From Immersiella caudata (Eukaryota; Ascomycota; Sordariomycetes; Sordariales; Lasiosphaeriaceae): a stretch of DNA of 64,000 nt. Made by a program: the position numbers and the translations under genes. Where the stretch lies: assembly GCA_030512335.1 (NCBI GenBank), contig JAULSU010000003.1, forward strand, positions 4,464,001-4,528,000, written 5' to 3'. Shown here piece after piece: positions 11,328 through 21,388 of the stretch; position 1 is the first letter of the stretch; each line of letters opens with the position of its first letter. Under the pieces are notes generated by a model. It was not told the origin of the DNA, searched no databases, and saw nothing but the letters and a program-made list of their open reading frames with translations.

Positions 11328-11945
11328 ATTGCTAGCGTAAGGAACCAAGAGACCGCTTACTTTATCGTAGTCGCGATAATGGTAATCTATACTACTGGAT
11401 TTATTAGGTATCTCCGTTTCTTGATCATTGTGATCACTGCCAAGACCGAGTGGTTAGAGTAATCACTCGGTGTCAACCCCTGGTTGAAACAGTAGCCCCG
11501 CTCTGTGCCCCATGCGAGGTCACGTTGGGCCGCTCCAGATACTACAGTAACCGCGTAGGTCGTCACAGGCCCTCTTTAGTAGTAGGACTTTTCTAGATGT
11601 TCGGTGGCTAGTAAGCATTCGCATGTAGGTGATTTCTGCAAGCCAAGCATTGACGAAAACAAAACGTTAACTGCGTTGTACTGTATTACCCTAAGGCCGA
11701 ATCTGGCCGTAATGACGCTATACCCTACACCCGGTAGGGCTAGGGCTGCAAGGCAGGATGCCTATAGGGGTTTTGACAGTGAGGATCAAAGATTGCCGTA
11801 AGGGTCGGACGGCGAGCCACTGTCACTACAAGTCGTTCTAGCAAAGAGCTTTACGGAAGATTGTAGACAATGAACCTAAATTGCTTGCGTGAAGAACCAA
11901 GACGGGCTCCTCACTCCGGATACTACTGCTTACTATATAGTAGTC
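11328..11945. repeat. degenerate direct repeats, possible retroelement relic
   Basis: The segment starting near 11328 (ACAATGAATTGCTAGCG..GAACCAAGAG) recurs in diverged form near 11866 (ACAATGAAC..TTGCTTGCG..GAACCAAGAC), about 540 bp apart in the same orientation. Between them 11441-11495 contains a tRNA D-arm-like stretch (CCGAGTGGTTAGAG) followed by TGGTTGAAAC, loosely like pol III A and B boxes. This could be a solo-LTR pair or a SINE fragment; nothing coding remains. The remaining bases of 11088-12133 hold no gene that I can see. Confidence 0.3.
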
Positions 11946-11957
11946 GAGACTTGCGGA

Positions 11958-12050
11958 GCCGAGGGACCGAAACGCTATCCTCGGTCCTTCGGTCCTGGGT
12001 TAGGTGCTCACTGGGCCGAGGGACCAAACGGCTCTTCGGTCCCCCGAGTC
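11958..12050. repeat. short repeated/inverted GCCGAGGGACC motif
   Basis: GCCGAGGGACCGAAA and GCCGAGGGACCAAA occur about 57 bp apart, and an inverted partner (CGGTCCCCCGAG) ends the block. Such motifs are typical of terminal repeats of small fungal transposons, but no complete element is visible. Confidence 0.3.
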
Positions 12051-12133
12051 ACGTACCCGTAGAGTTATAACATGAATGCTCCACACAGCTTGTTGCAGCT
12101 ACGTCCCTTTCTGTCTGTCCATGTTATGAGCAG

Positions 12134-12924
12134 ATGAGGCGGCTTAGCTCCGCAGACAAGTTCTATGGTTGCCGCAACCTGGCCTCCTTGGCGATCTAAT
12201 GCGCCTGCTGCTTCGACAAGTGCGCCAGATGCATGGAAGACGAGTCAAAGACCAGTTCCTCGCTCAAGCCTGGCCAGCCAGCCAATGGTCCCGACTACTT
12301 TCTGGCAGAGACGCCTTTACAACTTCCAAGATATACTCTCGATCCCCAAGCGAGGGTTATAAGTGCGATTGGCCAGCCAGGCTTGAATCTCACGCTAGCA
12401 ATCCTTGACAGGGAGTCCACCAGATTTGATACCGTACTAGAAGCGCTCAACACAAGGGAGCTTCTTCTCAACGAGCGAATGGCCCTAAACGAGTGCTGCA
12501 GGGCTTTACGGGGGCCAGCAAGCCCCCAAAAACACTCTCGTCGTTTGAAGTGGAGAAACGAGCTAGGGCCCGGGAGAAACTCATATCTGTAAACGAGAGG
12601 CTCAAGGACTATGGTCGGCTATTTGGAGGGAGGATATCTGCGGAGCACCTGGAGATCCTCAGCCAAAGAGCACAACTTTTGTTGACGCGGCGGAAGGTCA
12701 TAGCACTATTGACACGCCATGGGTCCATGAGTTCGGTCCTCCAGGCGCAGTTGGCCTCGGGCGGTGTTCGGTGGAAGGCATTAGTGCGCGAAACGGTGAC
12801 CGCGCGGGAAAAGAGTCCGGTCAGCAGCGGGACGAGCGCTGCGGATGAGATGGAAGTGTATCGGGCAGAACGAAGGCGTGAAAGTGTAGAGGATTGGCCA
12901 TTAAGGGCGACTACAGTGGGATGA
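12134..12924 (+). pseudogene. broken cysteine-motif gene, family unknown
   Basis: From ATG 12134 the frame reads GCRNLASLAI, then TAA at 12197-12199, then CACCFDKCARCMEDESK, a tight cysteine cluster (five Cys in ten residues) that looks like the start of a fungal Zn-binding region. The frame continues to ERMALNECCRALRG (about 12520), where sense coding moves to another frame (GASKPPKTLSSFEVEKRAR..ERLKDYG) and runs to TGA at 12922-12924. So one nonsense codon (CAA to TAA would restore Gln) and one small indel near the G/C-rich run at 12510-12530 separate three parts. An intron could explain the second break, but no good GT..AG pair of normal size is seen. The helical C-terminal half has no recognised domain. 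Confidence 0.45.
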
Positions 12925-12944
12925 ATGCAGATGCATCCCCCTAA

Positions 12945-15050
12945 TCATTCTCGATCCAACGCAAAGTGACCCCCTTTACCGCCACCTATTCGTCTCAGCC
13001 TCAACACACCCAGCTCCTCATCCGCATCTGCCAGCCGCGAAGCATTGCACAACCCGGTATCATCCCCATCAAGCAGCCTCTGCGAGTCCAACATGACGGC
13101 CACCAGTACAGGGTCAATGACGACCTTTGCTTCACAGCCCCCCGTTTGCCACGCCAGCAACAGCACTCCAGAAACCGTCACCAACACGTTCAACCCTAAC
13201 CACAGCCACATCCTATCGCGGTTAATACTTGCCAGGACCACCTGTATGGGAACGGTGGTGCCTGAAGACAACGGCTCGGGAACGTCGCTGTCGAAATCCG
13301 GCGGGTCCGCAAAGTAGATGCTCATCTCGGTCCAGGTCGCAAAGTAGGCTTGCTGAAGTAGACGCTGCGTCCATTGTGGCAGCTTGCCTAGCTGCGAAGA
13401 CGAGGTTACGCTCATTGTCGTGATGGCGTGCATGACCTCTGGCAACATGGCCAGAGTTTCCGTGATGAGCGGATCTGGATCAGGTTGAAAGCCGGGGGGT
13501 CGGGCGGCGGTAGTAGAGACGACAGTGGATGGGTGCGACACGCTGCAGCGACTGCATGTTTGGGAACCCGCGGTTATGGAGAAGCTCGCAAAGATGTAAC
13601 AATCGGTGTGGTTGTTGGAGTGCGGAATGCCGAGGAAGCTGCTCTTCGCATGCTGGACAAGGTGCGGGACGAGTTCGCCGAATGTGTCAGAGGTAGGCCG
13701 GCAGGTGTCTCCGGGTATTCTTTGGACCAGGACCGCGAGGTACATGGTCTCGGCTGCGAGGGTCCGGGGGGAGGGGTAGCGGTAGTGGCCGTCTTCGAGT
13801 TTTGTGCTTTGTCGCCATGGCTCGGTCCGGAGGAGCGCAGCGTTGCCTTCGATTGGATCCTGCAGGGGGTTCTCCTCGTTCGTCATGTTCAGCATGCCTT
13901 GGCCTACGACAGCGGCGAGGAGAGGATCAGGGAGGAGGGATACGTCCTGTATCCATTCCCAGCCATGTATCGTAAAATAGGGGATGGTGATGTTGTCGAC
14001 GGTTGACTTTAGTGGCAGGCCCTCTGCCGATGGTACGCTTCGCCACGCGGGCACCTTGGCGCTACCACCCCCCAGCACGTGTTCGGCACTGTTCATCTGG
14101 GCGGCAATCATGGTAGCGTAGGCTGCCGAGCGGAGCACAAGCGTGCTTCTCACAGCTGGGTACATTTGGTACCAATCCCAGTGGTATCCCGGCCCGGGTA
14201 CTGGAACATTTCGCAGCGGCTGGAGAGATGGCGAGGAGATTGTCTTTGGGATCCACGAGACGGAACCTGAAGCGATGGGCGCGGCGACCTGGCTTGGTAA
14301 GAGGATGGCACAGATGCTGGACATGGCCCACGCCGTTGCGAAACTGATCCTTTTCTCCCTCCTTCCCGCCTTCTTCTCGCCCGGGCGCCTAATTGTTTTT
14401 GTTTTGTCGGCTGTTCCCCCCTTCGAGTCGAAAGGTGAGAGGGGGATACCGAACGACACCGTCCAGCAAAGCTGCCTCAAGGTCATCCCGGATGTCTCGA
14501 GCAGGATGAAGGCAACTCTCCACGCTGAAATGGTCGCCCATGCGTTCAAGAGCAATCTGATGCAGACGAGCGACACCGAGATGAGCGCCGTCATGTGCGT
14601 CTGCTGGAGACGTGGTGCCCTTATTATCAGATCCGAATGTTCGGGACTTTCGAGTCCAATGCCGAAAGTGCTTCCGTCGACGAGGTAGACCATGGCCAGT
14701 GTGAATGCCAGCGATGCGACTAGGTGTAGTGGGACGAGGTACCATGCGAGGATGAACGGCCAGAGCCCTTTGTTGTCGTGTCGAGGGACGCATGTGTGAC
14801 AGCTTTGTGTCTTGATTCCAGCATTGAAATCTCTCTCGGTGTCGGTTGTCGGAGAACGCCCAACCTCCCCAACAAGGGGGATGCCGTCGACGCTGCCAGT
14901 GCGAATGCCATGGGTAAACCGCCTAGAGTTTTGTCTACATGATGCTGTACTGGGTGGCTTGCGAGTGGCGAGCATATCGCGAAGTCTCAATAAAAGAGGC
15001 ATCGAGCCGGCTCCGAGGCTTTTAGGACATGATCGCCGAGCTCGAGCCAT
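12945..15050 (-). CDS. large uncharacterised fungal membrane protein
   Basis: 701 residues, intronless, ATG at 15048-15050. Topology: a basic N-terminus (about 95 residues), a hydrophobic helix pair (LWPFILAWYLVPLHLVASLAFTL region), another TM segment (ALISVSLVCIRLLL), a cytosolic Lys/Arg-rich loop, a helix (FATAWAMSSICAILL), then a roughly 330-residue presumably extracytosolic domain with PGPGYHWDWYQMYPAVRS, YFTIHGWEWI and paired cysteines, and a final TM helix (LWLGLNVLVTVSGVLLL) before a short tail. This is a known but functionally uncharacterised ascomycete architecture, often beside HET genes, as here: the HET gene at 15470 lies upstream on the same strand, 420 bp away. Confidence 0.8.
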   Translation of the reverse strand: MARARRSCPKSLGAGSMPLLLRLRDMLATRKPPSTASCRQNSRRFTHGIRTGSVDGIPLVGEVGRSPTTDTERDFNAGIKTQSCHTCVPRHDNKGLWPFILAWYLVPLHLVASLAFTLAMVYLVDGSTFGIGLESPEHSDLIIRAPRLQQTHMTALISVSLVCIRLLLNAWATISAWRVAFILLETSGMTLRQLCWTVSFGIPLSPFDSKGGTADKTKTIRRPGEKKAGRREKRISFATAWAMSSICAILLPSQVAAPIASGSVSWIPKTISSPSLQPLRNVPVPGPGYHWDWYQMYPAVRSTLVLRSAAYATMIAAQMNSAEHVLGGGSAKVPAWRSVPSAEGLPLKSTVDNITIPYFTIHGWEWIQDVSLLPDPLLAAVVGQGMLNMTNEENPLQDPIEGNAALLRTEPWRQSTKLEDGHYRYPSPRTLAAETMYLAVLVQRIPGDTCRPTSDTFGELVPHLVQHAKSSFLGIPHSNNHTDCYIFASFSITAGSQTCSRCSVSHPSTVVSTTAARPPGFQPDPDPLITETLAMLPEVMHAITTMSVTSSSQLGKLPQWTQRLLQQAYFATWTEMSIYFADPPDFDSDVPEPLSSGTTVPIQVVLASINRDRMWLWLGLNVLVTVSGVLLLAWQTGGCEAKVVIDPVLVAVMLDSQRLLDGDDTGLCNASRLADADEELGVLRLRRIGGGKGGHFALDRE

Positions 15051-15469
15051 TTTCGTGAGTCTGGAGGTTGAACCTTAAAGCCCTCTTTCCCCCCTCCCGC
15101 ATCTTTGACAAGCAGCTGGGGGCGGTTCAGGGGGGCGCCCGCCTTTGGTTTCGCAAGTGTTGTTGACTTCTTGGCAAGCGGCCTGGGCTTTTCTGATTCG
15201 CTGCAGCTTGAGCTTTGAAGCATTGTGGCGTCCCATTGGCTAGCCAATTGAGGAGACGTGACGAACAGCTGAAAGTCAAGTGTACGAGGAGAGGTTTCAG
15301 CTGGTCCGGTGATTAGTAACAGCAGGATATCGCTGCGTACAGTGATTGAATCCTATTTTAGGCATCCTCCTGGGACCCGCTGATAGGCCTGTCAGAGGAT
15401 TGCTATGTAGCGTGCGTGGTAATTAGGTACCATGCTGAACAGGCTGTGCCGACTTTACTCATCCGAACG

Positions 15470-17624
15470 TCAAACAAACCGAATCGTCGATCGCAGGCTG
15501 CTGCTGAACCTCTTCTTAGCAGCAGACCCCCAAAGGCCACCCATGCCAATCCGTCGGTACGTCTCGTCCTCAACGCGTCGGACAAAAATGACCATGTAGA
15601 GCGGTTCCCACCCCCAAAGCAAACCCTGTTCAAGCCACCCGTTCTTGGGCTTCGAGGTTAGAACATGGAGTGCAAATGTATCTTGTCCGTCCCAGAATGC
15701 CCGCTGGTCTTGAAAGTCAGAGTCGTCAAAGCATGCCCACCCGCAAATATCCCTTGCGCCATCATTGCCTAGGGAAATCTTTCTCAAAGGGCCTTCGGGT
15801 ACGGGGACTGAGAGGGAAGCGGAACCCTTCTCGGTAAAGAGATCCAAGACGGTGACCAAACACAGGCTGCATTCGATGTATAGGTTGGTGTACTCGGCGG
15901 TGATGGGATAGTGTGAGGCGATATCGCTTGACTGGGAGGACTCCTTTCCCCGCCAGATTGGGCTCGGATACACCGCGCCATTTCGGGTAGTGAATGTCTG
16001 AATCTCGCAGGCCACAGCAATCGTCTGAGGTCGTTTCATGAAAGAAAAAGAGACGGGGGCCAAGAGAGACGCCCATGACCAACTGGGAATCCAAGAGTCC
16101 ATCCTTGCATGCTTGTTGTATTTTCTCCTCGCCTGCCAGAGCAACCCACGGTACATGTCTTGCAGCCAGAGCCCGCAAATAAAGGGGTCAAATACTGGTC
16201 TCAAAGACCCAATGGCCGCTGAAAACTCGGTTGCAATACCGGATAGCGCCAGCAGCCGGTCTTTTTGCGGGAATGTCAGTTCGAGTGCTGAGAATGCTTC
16301 GACGATGTCGAACCAGGAATCCTCAAGCCGTTCCTGGCGGTCAAGCTTCACCAACGGTTTGATCAAGAATGCATATTGCGAGGGGTCCTTGGGAATCCCT
16401 AGTCTGTCTCCCAAGGAGTTCTTTGTGAACTCGCTCTGGCAGTCAAAGTAGATTCCGGTGGGTGCAAAGGTGACAAGCCGCCGGCTCAGAAGCCATTCTT
16501 GGAAAACCCAACCTCGTCGCAGAAGGATCCCGTTGCGAACGTCTGCATCGTAGTCTGTGTCGAGAGGTCGCGACGGGTAGACGTAAAAGTAGCCTCGCTG
16601 TTTTCCACCCTTGGCGCGATCGAAGAACGGAACCCGAGCAAGTCTTCTACCGAAAGGGGGCGTCGGACTTGGAAACAGGCCTTCTGAATGTGCAGCTGCA
16701 ATGGTGAATAACGACGCTTGATAATATCCCGCCATTTTCCCGGCCTCGGCAGCCCAGTCGGTTGATTCATGCCCTTGAATGATACAGATCGAATCGATCC
16801 AAAGATAGGGGATGCTGAGCTGTTGTGCAAGCCATATTGCGTCCTGGAACGCCTTGGGGAGCCCGCCGACCTCAAACCCGGCGTCTTGCCTTTCCTGAAC
16901 GTTGAGCCGAGTTGTTTGTGACGATTCAGCCTCTTCTGTCCATCGGTGACTGAGCGTCAGATATGATCCCGTTATCTTCGAGGTCTCCTCGAGGAGCAGT
17001 CTCTCTCCTGTCACGTTGATGCATCTTGTCGGCAGCATCGCGTTGTAAGGGTCAAGTTTCTCTACGCCGGATAGTGTTTGGCAGCATCGAGGGTGCTGCA
17101 AACAGGTGGCGAGCCATTCTTGAAGACCTTGGAGAAAGCTGGGAGACCGGGGATCACGACCCAGAGAACGACCCGCAATCGCGCGAGTAGTTGCGGCGTA
17201 GCTCCCTGTTGGCGGTCGGTATGGGCTGGCTTCAAAGCGAGGAGCTTCTCTCACCTTTCTCTGCGCAAATTCGAAAGGTTGCGTCTGAACCTTTCAAGGG
17301 TTTCTCCCCATCCATCTTGTACGAAGCGGATGCGAGAAATGCGCTGAGTCCGTCGATCTGCAACCCTTTCATTTGTGAGGCCAAGTTGCTTGAGGAAGTT
17401 CGGGAACGCGTAGCCTGGAGGAATATTCGCAGATTCTCCCCGTCGAGATTGTCACGGCCCTCAGTCGGCACATTCTCGAGGACACCGTCGAGGAGAATTC
17501 GACAAAACGAGCAGCCTGCCTGGGCGCCTTCACGGGCCAGCTTGAGCTGGTAGGTTCCCCAGCCTCCGGGCGATTGGCAGAGGCTGTGGATATTGAATCG
17601 TTGGCATGAAAAACAAAGGTCCAT
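15470..17624 (-). CDS. HET-domain protein (heterokaryon incompatibility family)
   Basis: Two exons, 17255-17624 and 15470-17205, joined across a 49-nt intron (17206-17254; GTGAGA..CAACAG); splicing gives AEKGSYAATT and 701 residues. The N-terminus has paired cysteines (MDLCFSCQRF, GCSFCRIL) as in many HET proteins. The HET core runs from YLTLSHRWTE through LPKAFQDAIWLAQQL and YLWIDSICIIQ to RRGWVFQEWLLSRR. The C-terminal part has WIPSWSWASLL and a late Tyr/Met-Val strand (LYMVIFVRR). HET domains are TIR-like folds and trigger cell death on allorecognition in Neurospora and Podospora. No NACHT or repeat domain follows, so its sensor or partner is unknown. All core motifs are intact. Confidence 0.92.
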
Positions 17625-17893
17625 CTTGTTTTTTGCGCCTGGCCATCCATGACATGACGAGCCGGGTAGTGCAGGAGGGAAAGAGCGAAGCTCGGACCCA
17701 TGTTGCCAAGTCCAATCTCGACTGGGGCGCTGCGCCCCGCCCCTGCTGGTCGTCTGCTCTGCGGCCAGGTTTCATTTGCTGCGGCTCGTGTAACGCGTCT
17801 TCTGCGACACTGCAGCACAAAAGTGCAGCGTGTCCCGAGTCCGACGTCTGGACGTCTGGACGCCTGCGTGATCTTTCATCCAACACGCTCAAA

Positions 17894-18508
17894 ATGCCTC
17901 ATCATCTGCACCCCCAAACACCGCCCCTTTTGCAGCAAGTCTTAGCGAACCCCAATCAAGTTCCTCCCGCAGATGTCGTTCAGATCTATAACGTCCTCGT
18001 CGTGCTTCGACTCGGCAGCGCGCTAGGCGGGCTGATCTTCTCTATTTCTTCGCCGAGTTCGTGGCCGGCCTTCTGGCACTTGATCCTCGCGCCTCTCGTG
18101 CTACTCGAAGGGGCCGCTGCGGGATTTTCAAGGACGCCTAACCTCCGAAAGAAGCGAATATGGACGATCGCCAATGTCATCCTCTACTTTGCTTCGCTTG
18201 CGGTACTCGCGGCTTGTTTTCTGGTCCGGGACGGACGTGGTCGCGGCGGGCCGCCTCTGCTGATGCTTCTGTTTCCCGATATTATGAACCTGGGCGCTAC
18301 TATTGTGGCCTTCTTTACACTGCCGATGTTGCGCATAAAGAATTGGCGCGCTCTCCCGACCGACGACGGACTGCTTGTGGGCGATGCCGTTCCCGTCGTG
18401 ACGTATCGCGATGAGGAGGAGAGTGAGGGAGAGTCGGGGGCTTTGGCGGATGCGTTTCGGGCACAGCAAGAAGGGCAACGCCTAGATGGCGACGAACAGT
18501 CTCGATAG
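17894..18508 (+). CDS. small four-span membrane protein, unknown function
   Basis: 204 residues from ATG 17894 (CAAAATG). Four hydrophobic segments: LVVLRLGSALGGLIFSI, FWHLILAPLVLLEGAAAGF, IANVILYFASLAVLAACFL and PDIMNLGATIVAFFTL, followed by an acidic cytosolic tail of about 50 residues. It resembles generic fungal MARVEL-like/tetraspan proteins only in topology. It is transcribed divergently from the HET gene; the two start codons are 269 bp apart and may share a promoter. The frame is open upstream of the chosen ATG but that part overlaps the HET promoter and looks non-coding. Confidence 0.7.
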   Translation: MPHHLHPQTPPLLQQVLANPNQVPPADVVQIYNVLVVLRLGSALGGLIFSISSPSSWPAFWHLILAPLVLLEGAAAGFSRTPNLRKKRIWTIANVILYFASLAVLAACFLVRDGRGRGGPPLLMLLFPDIMNLGATIVAFFTLPMLRIKNWRALPTDDGLLVGDAVPVVTYRDEEESEGESGALADAFRAQQEGQRLDGDEQSR

Positions 18509-18696
18509 CATGGACGCGTCGACGAAGGAGGAGTATGCGCTTGTGTTGCATGCTATCCTTGGCTGGTGGATGAGGGATCCTTTCATGTGATCCTCTGAAT
18601 CACCAAGGAAGCCTTAAATACCCAAGACACCCCTTTTCCAAATTACACCAAGGGCAATCAATAGTCACAGTCTGATCTAGACGTGCCGCTACTCAT

Positions 18697-19095
18697 TCAC
18701 GACTCATAGTGATAGCCCAGACTATTCTCGGTGTAGACCAGTGTTCCCGATTTCGAGTACGACGTACTCCCATTCCGGGGAGCCAAGTGTGCGACATTCC
18801 CATCGGGCCCCCCAAAGCGCACCGACGTGCCATTTTCCGAAACCCACATGGTGCAGCCCCGTTTGCAGCCATTATTGTGGTCGAATCGCCATGGTCCGCC
18901 GTGACGAGAGGTTCTCCGGATGACGCCGAGACAGACCTGCTGGCAACATAGTTCGTCAGTGTGCGCATATGCTTCAAAGTTCGTGTGCTCGCCGTTGGGA
19001 CGGCAGCTTTGGCGGGAGGTGTGCGCGGAGACGCAGCGGGCGCTGGGAAGGGGAGATGTGGCCAAGATGGCGGGAAGCAACAGAGAGAACTTCAT
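18697..19095 (-). CDS. small cysteine-rich secreted protein (effector-like)
   Basis: 132 residues, ATG at 19093-19095. A hydrophobic signal peptide covers about residues 1-25 (KFSLLLPAILATSP). The mature part has six cysteines (one near QSC, a CC pair, QVC, NGC, RGC), consistent with three disulfides, and a Gly-rich C-terminal half. Size, signal and cysteine number fit the small secreted proteins that fungi use as effectors or antimicrobials. I recognise no named family. A 16-G run lies 38 bp before the start codon. Confidence 0.6.
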   Translation of the reverse strand: MKFSLLLPAILATSPLPSARCVSAHTSRQSCRPNGEHTNFEAYAHTDELCCQQVCLGVIRRTSRHGGPWRFDHNNGCKRGCTMWVSENGTSVRFGGPDGNVAHLAPRNGSTSYSKSGTLVYTENSLGYHYES

Positions 19096-19132
19096 CGGGA
19101 TGATTGTTTTGCTGGATGTTCATGATGGCTTT

Positions 19133-19148
19133 GGGGGGGGGGGGGGGG
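19133..19148. repeat. 16-base poly-G run
   Basis: Homopolymer just upstream of the secreted-protein gene at 18697-19095; could influence its promoter or be a G-quadruplex former. It is also an assembly-error risk. Confidence 0.9.
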
Positions 19149-19639
19149 TTGCTCATCGAACAGATGTTGGCAAAGGTCTCATGATATAAGGATGAGATCC
19201 CCCGCTTTCGTCACGAGGAATCGGGTGAACGAAGCGATGTAGTGTTCAGCGAGAACGACATTGTTGGCTGTAAAGGTACTTCATTCAACATCCCGAGTTA
19301 AGATCAGTGGCCCGCTCGGTTTCCCTTGAATCGCACTCGGGCAGCTTCATGCGGTCTCGTCATCCTATATCCGATTGGGGCATGGAAAAATGCCAACGGG
19401 TTTCCGCATTCTGTATTTCGCAGAGTACGTGATTTGTCGCTGCCTGGCTGTTCGCTGAAAGAAGACAATAGCATTCGAGATGCAATGTTCAGTGCTGTTG
19501 GGGCCCTGCACATCTGATTTCACTATGATCCACGAGGAGAATACTATTGTGGTTAAAAAAAACACTATTCAACAACGCGCATCAACGCGGCGGTCCTCCT
19601 CGCTGGTGAAATTCGCTAGGAGCCACCAATATGGTGGGC

Positions 19640-19729
19640 TTTTTTTTTCTTCTTTTCTTTTCTTTTCTTTTCTTTTCTTTTCTTGTCTTGTCTTGTCTTT
19701 TCTTTTTTTTTTTTTTTTTTTTTTTTTTT
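19640..19729. repeat. (TTTTC)n microsatellite ending in a long T tract
   Basis: A run of T, several TTTTC units, three CTTGT units and then about 28 T. On the minus strand it is a Lys-rich sham reading frame, which should not be annotated. The surrounding 19096-21388 is a 2.3-kb gap with no supported gene; open frames at 19993-21124 occur on both strands, have no family pattern, and 20560-21388 is probably the promoter of the receptor gene. Confidence 0.9.
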
Positions 19730-21388
19730 GGAGAGATTGTCGGACTTCCTATCGCGAAATGAGAAGCCCGCCAAGTTTGGTAGCTCACCGAAAACCATCT
19801 GGAAGAGGACATTGGTTGCTGATAGTACCCACAAAGGCCCACCGTTCTGGTCGAAACCTGGGGGTCGAATTATGGCAGTGATCGTCAACTGGCAGGTGTC
19901 CGACTGTTTCTGCGGGCCCCGAATATCTCATCCCTCGTCAATAGGTCTACCATATTGAATTCAGATATTCCCTCCCCGCTCTTATCTCAGCCTCACAAGT
20001 TCAGATCATGCTCCAAGAGATGAGGTCGATCATTGCCGTTACGGCATCCAATCCGATGGCGCCGGTTCAATGGTGAAACGGGCAGGCACGCTCGCGATAC
20101 CCAGCATGGCTTATCGGGGTGCAAGACCGCCCGCTCGTTCCTGCTCACTGGAAGCGAAACGAGCACAGGGCACCCCGCGTCCCAACATGACGGAATCCAT
20201 TCTCTGCCGGGGCCCAAAATATTTTTCACCTTGGTAACGGTAAACACTCGATTGCACGATGCAGAGCCCGACCGGAGCCCGGAGGTTAGCTCCGTCGCCA
20301 AGCCCTCCCCGAAGTCGCGCGGGGTCCCGCTACCGGGCCGAACGACGAGAAGAGGAAAAGAAGACACGCACGGAGATTCAACTGACCCCTGTTTGTTGGC
20401 GAACCTAATTCGCAATAGCGCCATTTTTAGGGTCGTCGCGAAGGGATGACAGCGGGCTAGAATCATGCTAACGTAAGTTGAGACGAAATTCTCCGATGGC
20501 TCGCATTGACGAATCCCACAGCAATCGCCGGAAGGACCTCGAGCTGGCTCCTCACCGCTTCCCTCCTAGACTCGAAAGCGTACATAAGCGGCCCTGAAGT
20601 AACCCGCCACTCCAGCAACTATCGGGACCGACGACTCGTCGCTTTCACATCGGAGAACAAGCGTGCTATTTTGGCGCTGTTTGTCGGACACGCATCCTTC
20701 AGCCCCCGATTTTTTCGATGTCTTTTTGTCCACAAACAGCGACCGGCGCTGACTCGCCGGCATCCAATAGTCGGGCCCGACCAACAAAGCCCATTGATAA
20801 TAGATTAGCCAGCCAGCCTGGCGTCCCGGTATCAGACGGCACGCACGACTCATGACCCGTCCAAGCGTTAGGAGTCGGCTGGAAAGCTGGATCGACCTCT
20901 GGGGAGCTGCCGGTTAAAGTCGACAGTGTAGCGTTGCTGTTTAAGGCTGGCAGATCTTGGGGAGCCGTCTTGAGCCTGTGAGAGGCCGACGACGCAAAAA
21001 AGGTGGTGGGCTCGCAGGCCCCGCATGAAAGTGGCAGGGGCCCGGCAGTCCAGACTGCGACGCGGGGAAACAGCTGCCCCCTTCGGTTATGGCTGCCGAC
21101 GTCGCGCGCGGTGAAGGCAGCCAATCTTCCGAGACGAAACCGTTAGGCTCGCTGCGCTCAGACGTTGCATTTTAATTCAAGCAAAACTGCAACACACTAG
21201 CTAGCAACCACATCAGCCGCCATCCAGGAACACTCCTTACCTACCCTAGGTAGAGATGTATGTGGTATAAGAGATGGACGCTGCCCAGACGCCGGCGCCG
21301 GGCGCTGCCGCATTCCCCACAAACGTCGTCTCCACGATCCGTTGCTTCGGTTTTGATAGTCGAAGCTCGGTGCAGCCCCAACGTCACC

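Noticed and set aside
11441..11495. Possible tRNA gene
   Set aside because: D-arm-like sequence only; no acceptor stem, anticodon arm or proper T-arm can be folded, so at most a tRNA-derived relic.
19582..19888. Lys-rich minus-strand frames
   Set aside because: They translate the (TTTTC)n/poly-T microsatellite and are not genes.
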